Origin: Chloroflexota bacterium
Lineage (GTDB): Bacteria > Chloroflexota > Anaerolineae > UBA2200
Reading direction: 5' to 3'
NCBI GenBank assembly: GCA_030607875.1
Contig: JAUWJD010000029.1
Coordinates: 1-46,273 of the forward strand
Length of the DNA: 46,273 nucleotides
Positions 23,362-33,777 of the stretch are shown piece after piece; the stretch's first letter is position 1, and every line of letters starts with the position of its first letter. The translations under genes and the position numbers were made by a program. Under the pieces are notes generated by a model that saw only the letters and a list, made by a program, of their open reading frames with translations, was not told the DNA's origin and did not search any database.

Positions 23362-24144
23362 TTGGCATTCGAACCGAGCGAGAAACGGAAGCTGGCCATT
23401 CTAGAGGATCTGGCGAATGCTCGCAGGGTGCTCGTATCCGAGCTCAGCCAGAAGTTTGACGTCTCCGAGGTGTCGGTCCGCCGCGATTTGGCGCAATTGC
23501 AGGCACGTGGTCTCCTGCGTCGCGTGTGGGGCGGGGCGGTGAGCGTGCCCCAGACCATTCTCGAATGGTCGTTCAACGAGAAGCTGCTGATGCACAAGCA
23601 GCAAAAGGAACGAATCGGGCGGGCTGCAGCAGCGATGGTGGAGAATGGCGACGTCATCATCATGGATTCGGGAACGACTGTGATACACGTAGCCCGATGC
23701 ATCCCCCGCGAGATTCTCGCTTCAGGTCACCTGACCGTCATCACCAGTTCGTTGCCCATTGTCCGCGAGCTGGGTCCCTGGAAGGGCGTCAATCTGATCT
23801 TGTTGGGGGGAATTTACTTGCCGCTGCAGGAGGTGGTCGTTGGGCCTCAGACTATCGCTACTCTGCAGGGGTTGCACGCCGACAAGATGTTCCTCGGCGC
23901 GGGAGGTCTGAGTCAGGAGGTGGGGGCGACCACAGCCACGGTGCTTGATGCTCAAGTGGACCGGGCCTCGGTAGGGGCTTCTGAACAAGTCATTGCCGTA
24001 ATCGACTCTAGCAAAATCGGACGCAAGGGCCTCGCTGCTGTCGTACCACTGACGGCAATCGATACTCTCATTACCGATGATGGCGCCCCTGCTGATTTCG
24101 TGGCCCAGGCCCGCGAACTCGGCGTAGAAGTGAGGATTGTGTAG
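23362..24144 (+). CDS. DeoR/GlpR family transcriptional repressor
   Basis: A 260-residue regulator with an N-terminal DeoR helix-turn-helix (KLAILEDLANARRVLVSELS, then VSEVSVRRDLAQL, LRRVWGGA; about residues 8-60) and the C-terminal DeoR sugar-phosphate sensor domain (VIIMDSGTTVIHVARCI near 100, LILLGGIYLPLQEVVVGPQT near 150, DSSKIGRKGLAAVVPL near 215). The start must be TTG 23362: the frame is closed by TGA at 23341-23343 and holds no ATG or GTG; GGGAGAGG lies just upstream. It likely responds to a phosphorylated sugar handled by the downstream isomerase or dehydrogenase genes. Confidence 0.9.
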   Translation: MAFEPSEKRKLAILEDLANARRVLVSELSQKFDVSEVSVRRDLAQLQARGLLRRVWGGAVSVPQTILEWSFNEKLLMHKQQKERIGRAAAAMVENGDVIIMDSGTTVIHVARCIPREILASGHLTVITSSLPIVRELGPWKGVNLILLGGIYLPLQEVVVGPQTIATLQGLHADKMFLGAGGLSQEVGATTATVLDAQVDRASVGASEQVIAVIDSSKIGRKGLAAVVPLTAIDTLITDDGAPADFVAQARELGVEVRIV

Positions 24145-24293
24145 AAGCATCGCATGCAGCGCCTGGTTCTGATTTCGAACAGGATGCGCAGTGCCTGTAG
24201 TGATGACTTCAGTCGTTCGAAAGTGACTAAGATCGCCGTTACGAATACCATCGCCCTTGTGCTGTTGCGAATTCAGATGGAGGAAGGCGCACC

Positions 24294-24893
24294 GTGGACG
24301 TAATGGAGCAAGCACGGACCGTATTTCCGTCAGAGGCAAACGCGATTTCTGCCATGAGTGAGCATCTTGATGAGTGTCTTGTGCGCATTGTCGAAATGAT
24401 CTCCGTCTGCTAGGGCCGCGTCGTTTTCTTTGGTGTGGGCAAATCGGGGCTTGTTGGGAAGAAAGTCGCGGCGACAATGGCCAGCCTGGGAATTTCTGCC
24501 TTCTTTGTGCATGCTGGAGAAAGCCATCATGGTGACATCGGAAGCATTGCTTAGGATGACGTAGTGATTATAGCCTCTTATGGGGGAGAAAGCGGCGAGA
24601 TTCTAGCCATGCTGCCGATGCTCAGGCAGATTGGTGCCAGACTGGTAGCGATTACCGACAACCCTGATTCGACCGTCAGTCGCAGTGTTGACATAACCTC
24701 GGATACTGGCGCGGATAGGGGTGAGGGCATGGTCGGCTGGGCGCACCTTCCGAGCATTGCAGCGGGCATGGCCATGGGCGATGCGCTGGCTATTGCAGCA
24801 GGCATGGCTCGCGGTTTTACGAAGCAGAACTTTGCCCAGTATCATCCTGGGGGGAGCCACGGCAAGCAACTGCGCCTGGCGCAGGCGAAGTGA
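24294..24893 (+). pseudogene. KpsF/GutQ-type sugar isomerase (SIS domain) with two in-frame TAG codons
   Basis: Reading from GTG 24294 (six bases after GGAGGAAGG) to TGA 24891-24893 gives one uninterrupted alignment to the SIS domain of arabinose-5-phosphate isomerases: GRVVFFGVGKSGLVGKKVAA, SIAxDDVVIIASYGGESGEI, [49 protein letters not shown]. Only two codons break it: TAG 24411-24413 (codon 40, after ISVC) and TAG 24552-24554 (codon 87, after SIA). There is no frameshift or deletion. CBS domains are absent. TAG is a normal stop in neighbouring genes, so the locus is most simply a young pseudogene; readthrough cannot be excluded. The stop overlaps the next GTG frame. Confidence 0.8.
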
Positions 24894-27800
24894 AGATTCA
24901 GTGGCATACAGAACGCGGTGAACGGGAGGCGAATAGGTTTGTGGTGAAGAGGAGTGCATCCGAGAAAGCGCTGAAGACGCTGATGCAGGAAGAAGGCTTG
25001 ACCAGGGCTGATTTGCTGGGCTGTCTGCGCCAGATGCTGGAGATTCGCCATTTCGAAGACACCGTCTACGACCTGTTGAGTAAGAACGTAATCAAGGGGG
25101 CTTCGCATCTCTATGCGGGGCAGGAGGCAGTCGCGGTTGGCGCCATTTCTGTACTGCGCGATGATGATCTGATCACCAGTACGCACCGCGGCCACGGACA
25201 TTGTCATGCCCGGGGCGACGGTCTGGCCAAGTCTGCAGAAGAGAAGCAGCAACATCTGAACAAGATGATGGCGGAGCTCTGTGGCCGGGAGACGGGGTAT
25301 TGCAAAGGGCGTGGTGGCTCGATGCACATTGCTGACGTGGAGCGCGGCAACTTGGGCGCTACAGGGATTGTGGGTGGCAATATCCCTGTGGCCACAGGCG
25401 CTGCGCTGGCCGCGAAGATGCAGGGCCAGGAGCAGGTTGTGCTCTGCTTCTTTGGCGATGGTGCGTCCAATACCGGGAACTTTCACGAGTCTTTGAATAT
25501 GGCCTCTATCTGGTCCTTGCCGGTTGTGTATGTTGTGGAGAATAACCTCTATGGCATGTCTGAACCCTTCGCCAAGGTCTCAAAAAAGCCAGACATCGCC
25601 TCGCGTGCCGTTGCTTATGGCATTCCTGCCGAGGTCGTCGACGGCATGGACTTTCTTTCTGTGCGCGCAGCGGTGCGAAAGGCGGTCGAGTGCGCGCGCC
25701 GGGGAGACGGGCCCACGCTCCTCGAATGCAAGACCTACCGCTGGTATGGTCACTCTCGTTCGGACCCGCGTGCCTACCGCACCCGTGAAGAGGAGCGGCA
25801 GTGGAAGGCGCGCGATCCCATCCCGCAGCTCGAAACACGCCTGATAGATGAGAGCGTGGCCACGGAGCAGGAGATTGCACAACTCAACACAGCAGCGGCG
25901 GCCGCGGTGCAGGCCGCGGCGGATTTTGCGCTGAACTCTCCATTTCCTTCTCCTGCTGAGCTGTATAATGATGTATATGCTCCGAGCAGGACGACCCTGG
26001 CGGATGTCCAGACTGAGCGCGAACTGCGGCATAGGGTGCGCAGTGACGCAAACATGCGCCAAATCGCATACTGGCAGGCTCTCAAGGAGGCCTTGCGGGA
26101 GGCGCTGGACCGGGACCCACGGGTCTTTCTCATGGGTGAGGACATCGGTCTCTACGGTGGAGCTTATGGTGTGACACGAGGTCTGCTCGAGGCATATGGT
26201 GCAGAACGGGTCCGCGACACACCGATCTCGGAGGCTGCTATCGGGGGTGCGGCGGTTGGCGCGGCCATGGCTGGTATGCGTCCTGTGGCTGAGATCATGT
26301 ATATTGACTTTACACCTCTGGCTATGGATCAGCTTGCCAACCAGGGTGCCAAGAACCGCTACATGTTTGGAGGTAAGACAATCGTTCCGATGGTCATTCG
26401 CACGCAGGGCGGTGCAGGGCGTTCAATCGCTGCTCATCACTCACAGAGTTTGGAGGCTCTCTGGATACACTTCCCAGGCATCTACGTGGTGATGCCTGCC
26501 ACTCCTTATGACGCCAAAGGATTGCTGAAGGCAGCGATCCGGGATGACAACCCGATTCTGTTTATTGAACATAAAATGCTGTACAAGCAGAAGGGGCCTG
26601 TTCCCGAAGATGAGTATATCATACCTCTCGGTGTTGCGGATGTGGTGAGAGAGGGCAGGGATGTGACAGTCGTCGCCTATTCGCGCATGCGTTATCGAGC
26701 TCTTGAGGCAGCGGAACTGCTGGCGAAAGAAGGAATCAGCGTCGAAGTAATCGATCCACGAACGTTAAGGCCCTTAGACCTGGAGACAATCGTTGACTCG
26801 GTAAAGAAAACGGGCCGCCTTGTGGGGGTGACGGAAGCGTACAAGACGGGGAGCTTTATCAGCGAGCTGTTCACCCTGATCATTGAGTCGGCCTTTGACT
26901 ACCTGGATGCACCTATGGTCCGCGTTGCGGGGGCCGACGTCCCCGTTCCCATGAGTGAACCGTTGGAAGCAGCGGCAGTGCCCAGTACCGAGCAGATCGT
27001 GGCGGCGATACGCAGTGTACTGCAGGACAGAGGAGACCACATGCCTGTTGAAGTGATCTTGCCCATGTTGGGCGAAACGATGGATGACGGTAGAATAGTC
27101 AAGTGGTTCGCTGCTGTAGGACAACCCGTTCAGAAGGGAGAGTTGCTCTATCAGGTCGAGACGGACAAGGCCGTGCTGGATGTGGAAGCTCCGGCAACAG
27201 GCGTCTTACGTAAGATCTTTTGCGATGCAGGGAGCACTGTCCCTGTACTGGCAGTGGTCGCGCTGATTGCCGCGCCAGATGAGGACACTCAGGATTACGG
27301 GGTGTCCGAAGCCGCGCAGGTTGGAGGGCGGCCAAGCCTTTCGCTGGCCGAGCCTGCTGCGGAAGTGTCGCAAGAGATGTCCACCCCCCAGCGCATTTTT
27401 GCTTCGCCACGCGCACGAAAAACCGCCACGGCCCGAGGCGTGGATCGTGCACGGGTGACGGGCTCTGGGCCTAGCGGGCGCATCATTGAGCGGGATGTGC
27501 TGGCCTATCTTCAGGCCCAGCCAGCAGCGACTCCGGCGGCGCGCAAAGTAGCCACAGGCGCAGGCTTGGAGCTTGCTGGGGTGCAAGGCACGGGCCCAGG
27601 TGGGCGGATTACCCGGACTGACGTCGAAGCCATGCTAACCAGGAGCGCATCCGAGGGTGAAAAGCCTTCGGCTTCGCCAACTGTGGCAGGACGGGTGCCG
27701 TTGACCGGCGTGCGCCGCATCGTCGCCGAACGCGTGAGTACCAGTGCGCACACGACGGCGCGGGTGACATTGACTACCGAGGTGGACGCAACGGCCTTTG

Positions 27801-28372
27801 TGCAGCTTCGCACGCTGTTGAAGGAGCAGCTTGAGCCTGCGCTTGGCTTTGCCATTTCCTACACAGACATCCTTGTGGCAATCGCGGCGCGAGCGCTCTG
27901 TGAGTACCCATACATGAATGCTCGCCTTGTGGGCGCAGAGATCGAATTACTACCTCAGATCAATATTGGCGTGGCGGTCGATGCAGAGCGCGGTTTGCTG
28001 GTGCCCGTGATCCGTGATGCAGATGAGAAGGGAATTGCAGATATCGCCCGCGTGCTGCGTGAGTTAGTATCACGCGCACGGGCGGGGAAGACCGTGCCTG
28101 ATGATCTGACGGGTGGGACGTTTACGCTCACCAATCTGGGCAGCTATGAAATTGATGCTTTCACGCCCATCATCAATCTCCCAGAGTGTGCCATCCTGGG
28201 CGTGGGGCGTTTGCGCGACACGCCCGCTGTACATCAGGGGGAGATCTGCGTCCGGAAGATGATGGTACTGAGCCTTACTTTTGACCATCGCCTTGTGGAT
28301 GGCGCTCCGGCCGCTCGCTTCTTGCAGTGCATCAAGCAATTGATAGAACAGCCGCATTTGCTGCTGGCCTAG
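24890..28372 (+). CDS. Fused E1-alpha/E1-beta/E2 of a 2-oxoacid (pyruvate or acetoin) dehydrogenase complex
   Basis: One frame of 1160 codons carries three enzymes. Residues about 40-365 are thiamine-diphosphate E1-alpha ([30 protein letters not shown]). Residues about 385-715 are E1-beta ([30 protein letters not shown]). From Met718 comes a complete E2: lipoyl domain with Lys760 in [10 protein letters not shown], two peripheral-subunit-binding domains (about 835-873 and 880-916), and the acyltransferase domain ending with the FDHRLVDG motif. The E1-alpha part resembles acetoin/pyruvate types. A ribosome-like site AGAGGAG precedes ATG 27041, so E2 may also be made separately. The true start may be GTG 24941, after GGGAGG, rather than GTG 24890 overlapping the isomerase stop. 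The E3 gene follows. Confidence 0.88.
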   Translation: MKIQWHTERGEREANRFVVKRSASEKALKTLMQEEGLTRADLLGCLRQMLEIRHFEDTVYDLLSKNVIKGASHLYAGQEAVAVGAISVLRDDDLITSTHRGHGHCHARGDGLAKSAEEKQQHLNKMMAELCGRETGYCKGRGGSMHIADVERGNLGATGIVGGNIPVATGAALAAKMQGQEQVVLCFFGDGASNTGNFHESLNMASIWSLPVVYVVENNLYGMSEPFAKVSKKPDIASRAVAYGIPAEVVDGMDFLSVRAAVRKAVECARRGDGPTLLECKTYRWYGHSRSDPRAYRTREEERQWKARDPIPQLETRLIDESVATEQEIAQLNTAAAAAVQAAADFALNSPFPSPAELYNDVYAPSRTTLADVQTERELRHRVRSDANMRQIAYWQALKEALREALDRDPRVFLMGEDIGLYGGAYGVTRGLLEAYGAERVRDTPISEAAIGGAAVGAAMAGMRPVAEIMYIDFTPLAMDQLANQGAKNRYMFGGKTIVPMVIRTQGGAGRSIAAHHSQSLEALWIHFPGIYVVMPATPYDAKGLLKAAIRDDNPILFIEHKMLYKQKGPVPEDEYIIPLGVADVVREGRDVTVVAYSRMRYRALEAAELLAKEGISVEVIDPRTLRPLDLETIVDSVKKTGRLVGVTEAYKTGSFISELFTLIIESAFDYLDAPMVRVAGADVPVPMSEPLEAAAVPSTEQIVAAIRSVLQDRGDHMPVEVILPMLGETMDDGRIVKWFAAVGQPVQKGELLYQVETDKAVLDVEAPATGVLRKIFCDAGSTVPVLAVVALIAAPDEDTQDYGVSEAAQVGGRPSLSLAEPAAEVSQEMSTPQRIFASPRARKTATARGVDRARVTGSGPSGRIIERDVLAYLQAQPAATPAARKVATGAGLELAGVQGTGPGGRITRTDVEAMLTRSASEGEKPSASPTVAGRVPLTGVRRIVAERVSTSAHTTARVTLTTEVDATAFVQLRTLLKEQLEPALGFAISYTDILVAIAARALCEYPYMNARLVGAEIELLPQINIGVAVDAERGLLVPVIRDADEKGIADIARVLRELVSRARAGKTVPDDLTGGTFTLTNLGSYEIDAFTPIINLPECAILGVGRLRDTPAVHQGEICVRKMMVLSLTFDHRLVDGAPAARFLQCIKQLIEQPHLLLA

Positions 28373-28426
28373 CCTGCCAGGTATGCGATATGCGATTCTT
28401 GGGAAAAACTTGCGAGGGGAAATACC

Positions 28427-29815
28427 ATGACAATCCATTCTGACATTGCGATTGTGGGTGCTGGTCCCGGGGGATACGTAGCAGCACTGCGCGCTGCCCA
28501 GCTCGGAGCCCAGGTTGTGCTCGTTGAGAAAGATCGGGTTGGGGGAGTCTGTTTGAACCAGGGTTGTATCCCTACCAAGACTCTGCTGCGCACCGCCGAG
28601 GTCCTCAAGCTGGCGCAGGCTGCGTCCGGCTATGGTGTGACAGTCGGTGAGGTAACGCTCGACTGGCAGGCGGCACAGAAACGCAAGGACCGGCTGGTTC
28701 GCCGGGTGACCGGAGGAGTCAAGCTTCTGTTGGAGAAGGCCGGGGTCCATCTGCTCTCTGGGACAGCATGCTTCGTGTCGCCCTCTGCACTGGAGGTGGC
28801 AGGACAGGATGGAATAGAGCGCATTGAAGCCTCCAACTTTATCATTGCCACCGGAGCACGCGCTGCTTCCTTGCCCATACCAGGCCTGGAGGGGCCGGGT
28901 CTGCTGACCAGTGACGAGGCCGTCACTCTTGAGTCTCTGCCACGAAATATGTTGGTCATTGGGGCTGGGCCAGTCGGCGTGGAGTTCGCGACTCTGTTCC
29001 GTGCCTGCGGTGTCGAGGTGACGCTGGTGGAGATCCTGCCGCGAGTTCTTCCGGGACTTGATGCTGATCTCGGTTCAGAAATCGAGCGCGCACTGAAGAA
29101 GCTGAAGGTGAAAGTCTACACGTCGGGCAAGGTCACCCACGTGGAGCCTCGCGATGGTCTGTACGAGGGCATCATTGCGGGAGATTCACAAGAGATGACG
29201 TTCGAAGTGGAGAAAGTGCTTCTTGCCGTGGGGCGTCGTCCCAACGTGGAGGAACTCGGCCTGACATCTGCCAGAGTGCAGTTCGACAAGAAGGGTATCA
29301 AGGTAAATGACCGGCTGCAGACCAATGTGCCACACGTGTATGCAGTGGGAGATGTGACCGGCGGGATTCTCCTGGCTCATGTGGCGATGCATGAAGGAGT
29401 CGTGGCCGTTGAGAACGCATTGGGACATGCGCGCCGAATGAATTACGCTGCTGTGCCGAGTTGCGTCTTTAGCTGGCCGGAAGTAGCGACCGTCGGATTG
29501 AGCGAAGAAGAAGCACGGGAGCAGGGCTATGAGGTTCAGGTGGGCAAGTTCCCCTTCCGTGCCAATGGCAAGGCGCTCGCCCTGGGTGAGCGCAGCGGGT
29601 GGGTCAAAGTGGTTGCGGACAGCGAATACGGGCAAATCCTGGGAGTGCACATCGTTGGTCCGCACGCCAGCGACTTGATCCAGGAAGGCACGATGGCTCT
29701 TACGCTGGAGGCCACACTGGACGAGTTTGAGGCAACCATTCATCCCCATCCCACGCTGAGCGAAGTCGTGGCCGAAGCAGCTCTGGCAGCGCAGGGGCGT
29801 GCCTTGCACATGTAG
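28427..29815 (+). CDS. lpdA: Dihydrolipoyl dehydrogenase (E3)
   Basis: A 462-residue flavoprotein that reoxidises the E2 lipoamide with NAD. FAD site [17 protein letters not shown] (residues 9-25), redox disulfide Cys42/Cys47 in [16 protein letters not shown] site [16 protein letters not shown] near residue 175, [10 protein letters not shown] near 305, and the C-terminal catalytic HPHPTLSEV near 440 are all present. ATG follows GAGGGGAA. It is 54 bases after the fused E1-E2 gene and completes the complex in the same order as in standard operons. No lipoyl domain is attached. Confidence 0.95.
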   Translation: MTIHSDIAIVGAGPGGYVAALRAAQLGAQVVLVEKDRVGGVCLNQGCIPTKTLLRTAEVLKLAQAASGYGVTVGEVTLDWQAAQKRKDRLVRRVTGGVKLLLEKAGVHLLSGTACFVSPSALEVAGQDGIERIEASNFIIATGARAASLPIPGLEGPGLLTSDEAVTLESLPRNMLVIGAGPVGVEFATLFRACGVEVTLVEILPRVLPGLDADLGSEIERALKKLKVKVYTSGKVTHVEPRDGLYEGIIAGDSQEMTFEVEKVLLAVGRRPNVEELGLTSARVQFDKKGIKVNDRLQTNVPHVYAVGDVTGGILLAHVAMHEGVVAVENALGHARRMNYAAVPSCVFSWPEVATVGLSEEEAREQGYEVQVGKFPFRANGKALALGERSGWVKVVADSEYGQILGVHIVGPHASDLIQEGTMALTLEATLDEFEATIHPHPTLSEVVAEAALAAQGRALHM

Positions 29816-29835
29816 GGATAGGAGGGCATTGGTCC

Positions 29836-31161
29836 ATGCCTGAGATCGCAGTAATAGGCGGCGGGCTGGCAGGCAGTGAGGCTGCCTGGCAGGCAGCCCA
29901 GCGTGGAGTACAGGTTGCAATATATGAGATGCGGCCCAATCTGATGACGCCAGCTCATCGCACGCCATACCTTGCTGAGTTGGTTTGCAGCAATTCCTTG
30001 GGTTCGAACCTGCCAGACCGTGCCCCGGGACTGCTGAAAGAGGAACTTCGATACCTGGGGTCGGTGATCTTGGCGTGCGCTGACGAAAACGCAGTGCCTG
30101 CAGGTGGGGCTCTGGCCGTGGGGCGCGAAGCCTTCGCCAGGGCAGTCACCTCCAGGATTGGAGAGCATCCCCTCATCTCTCTGCGCCGGGAGGAGGCCAG
30201 GAGCATCCCGGAGCAGGGCATAGCAGTGATTGCTACTGGACCGCTCACGTCGGACTCCCTGGCGCAGCGGATTGCTGCTCTGGCCGGCCAGGACCACCTT
30301 TACTTCTACGATGCTATGGCTCCCATTGTCACATTAGAGTCCATTGATATGCAGCTCGCTTTTCGTGCCTCGCGCTATGGGCGTGGTGGGGATGACTATA
30401 TCAACTGTCCCCTGACACGTGAGGAATACGAACACTTCGTGGATGAGTTGCTCCAGGCAGAGACCCTTCCCCTGCGTGACTTTGAGCGCGAAGATCAGCG
30501 TTTCTTCGAGGCTTGCCTGCCAGTCGAGGTCAGTGCCAGGCGTGGTCGTGAGGCCCTGGCCTTTGGTCCTATGAAGCCAGTAGGCTTGACTGAGCCGCAC
30601 ACTGGTCGGCGTCCTTACGCCGTGGTCCAGTTGCGGCAGGACAACTTGGCAGGCACGCTGTACAATCTGGTTGGTTTCCAAACCAATCTGAGGTGGGCCG
30701 AGCAGAAACGCGTTTTCTCTTTGATCCCTGGCCTAGAATATGCTGAGTTTGTGCGTTACGGACAAATGCATCGCAACACGTTCATCAATTCGCCCACCCT
30801 CCTGGAGCCCACTTTGCAGTGCCACTGTCGGTCAGGCCTGTTCTTCGGCGGCCAGATCACCGGTACTGAGGGGTACATTGGCTCTACCTGTAGTGGCTAC
30901 GTGGCCGGCGTGAATGCTGCGCGCCTGGCCAAAAACATGCCTCTGCTCGTTTTCCCCCGCACGACCATGATTGGGGCTTTGTGCCACTATGTGTCCTCGG
31001 CAGAAGGCGCCTACTTCCAACCGATGAAACCCAACTTTGGCCTGGTTCCAGCTCTTCAGGTTCGACGCAGGCGCAAACGGGAGCGCTACCAGGCGTATGC
31101 CGAGCGTGCCCTGGCTGATCTGCGGGACTTTGTAGCCGCCAACTCGGTCGTTGTGCCGTGA
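29836..31161 (+). CDS. trmFO: Methylenetetrahydrofolate-tRNA-(uracil-54-C5)-methyltransferase
   Basis: A 441-residue flavoenzyme that makes 5-methyluridine at position 54 of tRNA using methylenetetrahydrofolate. The N-terminal [23 protein letters not shown] site, [14 protein letters not shown], the signature [20 protein letters not shown], the [14 protein letters not shown] segment and the C-terminal [15 protein letters not shown] are all diagnostic and separate it from GidA/MnmG. Length is normal. ATG has AGGAGGGCA-type sequence upstream. It is 20 bases after lpdA, possibly cotranscribed, although functionally unrelated. Confidence 0.95.
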   Translation: MPEIAVIGGGLAGSEAAWQAAQRGVQVAIYEMRPNLMTPAHRTPYLAELVCSNSLGSNLPDRAPGLLKEELRYLGSVILACADENAVPAGGALAVGREAFARAVTSRIGEHPLISLRREEARSIPEQGIAVIATGPLTSDSLAQRIAALAGQDHLYFYDAMAPIVTLESIDMQLAFRASRYGRGGDDYINCPLTREEYEHFVDELLQAETLPLRDFEREDQRFFEACLPVEVSARRGREALAFGPMKPVGLTEPHTGRRPYAVVQLRQDNLAGTLYNLVGFQTNLRWAEQKRVFSLIPGLEYAEFVRYGQMHRNTFINSPTLLEPTLQCHCRSGLFFGGQITGTEGYIGSTCSGYVAGVNAARLAKNMPLLVFPRTTMIGALCHYVSSAEGAYFQPMKPNFGLVPALQVRRRRKRERYQAYAERALADLRDFVAANSVVVP

Positions 31162-31208
31162 TATCCAAGTATGTATCCCCAACACCGCTGTTGCTTGCTC
31201 ACCCCATT

Positions 31209-31237
31209 TTGACGATATCTGGCCTTTGGCTTATACT
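31209..31237 (+). promoter_or_regulatory. Sigma-70-type promoter for the M28 peptidase gene
   Basis: TTGACG (31209-31214), 17 bases, TATACT (31232-31237), about 97 bases upstream of the ATG. Confidence 0.75.
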
Positions 31238-31334
31238 GCAGTCAGGCAGAGGGTAGACAGTCTACCTTCGTGTAGTCATTCCCCTGCCAATCTCACAACA
31301 TGAATAAGATCCAACACAAAGGATAGAATACACT

Positions 31335-32207
31335 ATGCGAAAGACTCGCCATCTGTGGTCTGTTGCAGTAGGTCTTTTGCTGCTTTGGCTGGCATTAGCT
31401 GGATGCGCATCGCCAGACAAACAGTTTGACGGCCAGGAGGCGTACAAGCACGTGCTCCAGCAGTGCGAGTTTGGCCCTCGTCCCGTGGGTTCGGAGGAAG
31501 GTCGCAAGACTGCCCAGTACATCGTTGGCACCGTAGACAAATGGGGTTGGGCGGCAGAGATGCAAGAATTCAGCTATCGCGGCATCCAGGGCAGGAACGT
31601 TATTGCCACAAAGGGCAGGGGACCGCTGGTCATCCTGGGCGCACACTATGATACGCGCTCGCTCGCTGACCACGATCCGACTGCCCCAACGAGCCCGGTC
31701 CTCGGAGCGAATGATGGAGCCAGTGGTGTGGCCGTGCTTCTGGAACTGGCGCGCACTTTGGACACCCAAAAAGCCGGCCTTGAGGTGTGGCTGGTCTTCT
31801 TTGACGCCGAGGATCAGGGCAATATCAACGGCTGGCCCTTCTCGGTTGGCGCATCCTATATGGCTGACCACCTGTCTGTGCACCCAGAGGCAGTGGTTGT
31901 TGTGGACATGATTGGCGATGCACAGCAGGAGATCTTTTACGAGCACAATTCGGATGCACAGCTTTTGAGCACGCTGTGGGCCATTGCCGCAGATCTGGGG
32001 TATGAGAATCAGTTTGTTCCCCAGTATCGCTATACGATAATGGACGATCACGTGCCTTTTCGCCAGCGAGGCCTGGTGGCAGTGGACATCATTGATTTTG
32101 ACTATCCCTATTGGCACACTACGGAAGATACGCCCGACAAGGTGAGCCCCGACAGCCTGCAACGCGTAGGCCGAGTGTTGGAGACATGGCTTGAACAGGG
32201 TATGTAG
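31335..32207 (+). CDS. M28-family zinc peptidase or glutaminyl-cyclase-like lipoprotein
   Basis: A 290-residue exported protein. A signal peptide ends in the lipobox LALAGC with Cys24 as anchor. The zinc-hydrolase fold shows the metal ligands HYDTR (near residue 105), GANDGASGVAVLLELAR, FFDAEDQG, DMIGD and the final WHTTEDT. The spacing, with an aspartate in DAEDQG followed by an NGWPFSVGASYMAD segment, is close to glutaminyl cyclases as well as M28 aminopeptidases, so the reaction is not certain. It is the only gene between its promoter and the hflX leader. Confidence 0.85.
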   Translation: MRKTRHLWSVAVGLLLLWLALAGCASPDKQFDGQEAYKHVLQQCEFGPRPVGSEEGRKTAQYIVGTVDKWGWAAEMQEFSYRGIQGRNVIATKGRGPLVILGAHYDTRSLADHDPTAPTSPVLGANDGASGVAVLLELARTLDTQKAGLEVWLVFFDAEDQGNINGWPFSVGASYMADHLSVHPEAVVVVDMIGDAQQEIFYEHNSDAQLLSTLWAIAADLGYENQFVPQYRYTIMDDHVPFRQRGLVAVDIIDFDYPYWHTTEDTPDKVSPDSLQRVGRVLETWLEQGM

Positions 32208-32400
32208 ACCGTGAGAAGCCTTCCAGAAGCCTGGCGGTCACAAATGTCCCTTTTTCTCTCACGTTCTTGACTTCCTGGTTGTTCTTGCCACTAATCTGGC
32301 CCTGTCTTTGGCTCGTGGCCTGGCTCCCAAAACCCAAAGACGACCCCAATATGCACTTTTCGGCTAGACTTTGGGCCGGATGTTGTAGACTTGTGGTGTG

Positions 32401-32413
32401 AGGAGGAAAGATT
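32401..32413 (+). promoter_or_regulatory. Ribosome binding site that points to a non-canonical hflX start
   Basis: AGGAGG (32401-32406) is followed by AAAG and then ATT ATC GCT AAA CGT. The in-frame TGA at 32399-32401 limits the gene to this point. The only ordinary start codon, TTG 32462, is more than 50 bases away and has no ribosome site. Confidence 0.6.
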
Positions 32414-33718
32414 ATCGCTAAACGTAGTTTTCCTACTGACGGTCGCGCAGAGCAAGCCTATTTGGTAGGGGCAGAACGAAAAGGAGTACGCCACCTGTGG
32501 TCTCTGCAGGATTCCATGGCTGAACTTGCTGAGCTGGCGAGGACCGCAGGCGTAGACGTAGTCGGCCAGGCTCGACAGCGTGTGAAAGCCATCAACCCAG
32601 CTACTTACATCGGCAAGGGCAAGGTTGAGGAGCTCAAGCTTCTGGCGCAGGAGCTGGGTCTGGATCTAGTCATCTTTGATGACGAACTCTCGCCCAATCA
32701 GCAGCGTAACCTCGAGGAAGAGCTGGGAGTCAAGGTGATTGACCGCACGGTTCTGATCCTGGACATCTTTGCCAGGCACGCACGAACGCGCGAGGGAGCG
32801 CTGCAGGTGGAGCTGGCCCAGTATCAGTACCGTTTACCCCGACTGACGCGGGCCTGGGCACACCTGGCCCGGCAGGCTGGCGGAGGCGCGGCTCGTGGCG
32901 GGGCAGGGGGCGTGGGGCTGCGCGGTCCGGGCGAAACCCAGCTTGAGACCGACCGCCGCATCGTCAGCAAGCGCATTGCTCAGCTCAAAAAGGAACTGGA
33001 ACACGTGCGGCGTCACCGCGAGCAGTATCGGCGTCACCGACAGCAGCAGTGGCTTCCCGTGGTATCGCTGGTTGGCTATACCAATGCTGGCAAGTCTACT
33101 TTGCTCAACGCACTTACCGGCGCGGGCGTGCTGGCTACGAACATGCTGTTCGCAACGTTGGACCCGATCACTCGCCGTCTGGGTCTACCTGGCGGGAAAG
33201 AGGTGCTGATCACCGACACCGTTGGCTTCATCCAGAAGCTGCCTACCGAGCTGGTAGCCGCCTTTCGTGCCACGCTGGAAGAAATCAGCGATGCTGACCT
33301 GATACTGCATGTGGTCGACATAACGCACCCCAATGTCCAGGAGCAGGTCCGGACTGTAGGACAGGTGTTGGAGGACATCGGGGCAAGCGGAAGGCCCATG
33401 CTCGTAGCGTTGAACAAGGTTGACCTGCTCAACGATCCTGAGCAGGCTCGAGCAATCACCACACAATACGCGAATGCTGTAGCCATCTCGGCGCTCTCTG
33501 GAGAAGGGCTAGAGGATCTCCTCCACGCAATCGAGAGCACGCTGGCACAGCAAATGGTGTTTGTCAGGGCTCGTGTGCCCTATGCCGAAGGCGAACTGCT
33601 GGCCTTCTTCCACAAACACGGCCTGGTGGAGAGCGAACGTCATGGCCCGTCTGGAGTGCGGATTGAAGGGCAGCTTCCGCCTGGACTGGTGAGCCGCTTT
33701 GAACGCTATCTCGACTAG
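32414..33718 (+). CDS. hflX: Ribosome-splitting GTPase HflX, probable ATC or ATT start
   Basis: A GTPase that dissociates stalled ribosomes in other bacteria. The N-terminal HflX domain ([56 protein letters not shown]), the linker [20 protein letters not shown] and the G domain (G1 [15 protein letters not shown]3 [11 protein letters not shown]4 LNKVD) are complete. The first usual start codon is TTG 32462, but the codons before it encode EQAYLVG-like sequence typical of HflX N-termini, and the frame continues back to ATC 32414 ([10 protein letters not shown]) placed seven bases after AGGAGG. Starting there gives 434 residues; ATT 32411 is an alternative. Confidence 0.88.
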   Translation: MAKRSFPTDGRAEQAYLVGAERKGVRHLWSLQDSMAELAELARTAGVDVVGQARQRVKAINPATYIGKGKVEELKLLAQELGLDLVIFDDELSPNQQRNLEEELGVKVIDRTVLILDIFARHARTREGALQVELAQYQYRLPRLTRAWAHLARQAGGGAARGGAGGVGLRGPGETQLETDRRIVSKRIAQLKKELEHVRRHREQYRRHRQQQWLPVVSLVGYTNAGKSTLLNALTGAGVLATNMLFATLDPITRRLGLPGGKEVLITDTVGFIQKLPTELVAAFRATLEEISDADLILHVVDITHPNVQEQVRTVGQVLEDIGASGRPMLVALNKVDLLNDPEQARAITTQYANAVAISALSGEGLEDLLHAIESTLAQQMVFVRARVPYAEGELLAFFHKHGLVESERHGPSGVRIEGQLPPGLVSRFERYLD

Positions 33719-33743
33719 CTATGTGTGGTTAGGCGAGCCGAAC

Positions 33744-33772
33744 TTGACACAACGATCGTATTGCTGTATGAT
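33744..33772 (+). promoter_or_regulatory. Near-perfect sigma-70-type promoter for FMN riboswitch/PTS unit
   Basis: TTGACA (33744-33749), 17 bases, TATGAT (33767-33772). Transcription would begin right at the 5' edge of the riboswitch. Confidence 0.85.
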
Positions 33773-33777
33773 GTAGA

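Noticed and set aside
24411-24554. Genome-wide reassignment of TAG to an amino acid.
   Set aside because: Several intact genes in the window end at TAG at their normal family length (carD, ACP, lpdA, M28 peptidase), so TAG is a working stop codon.
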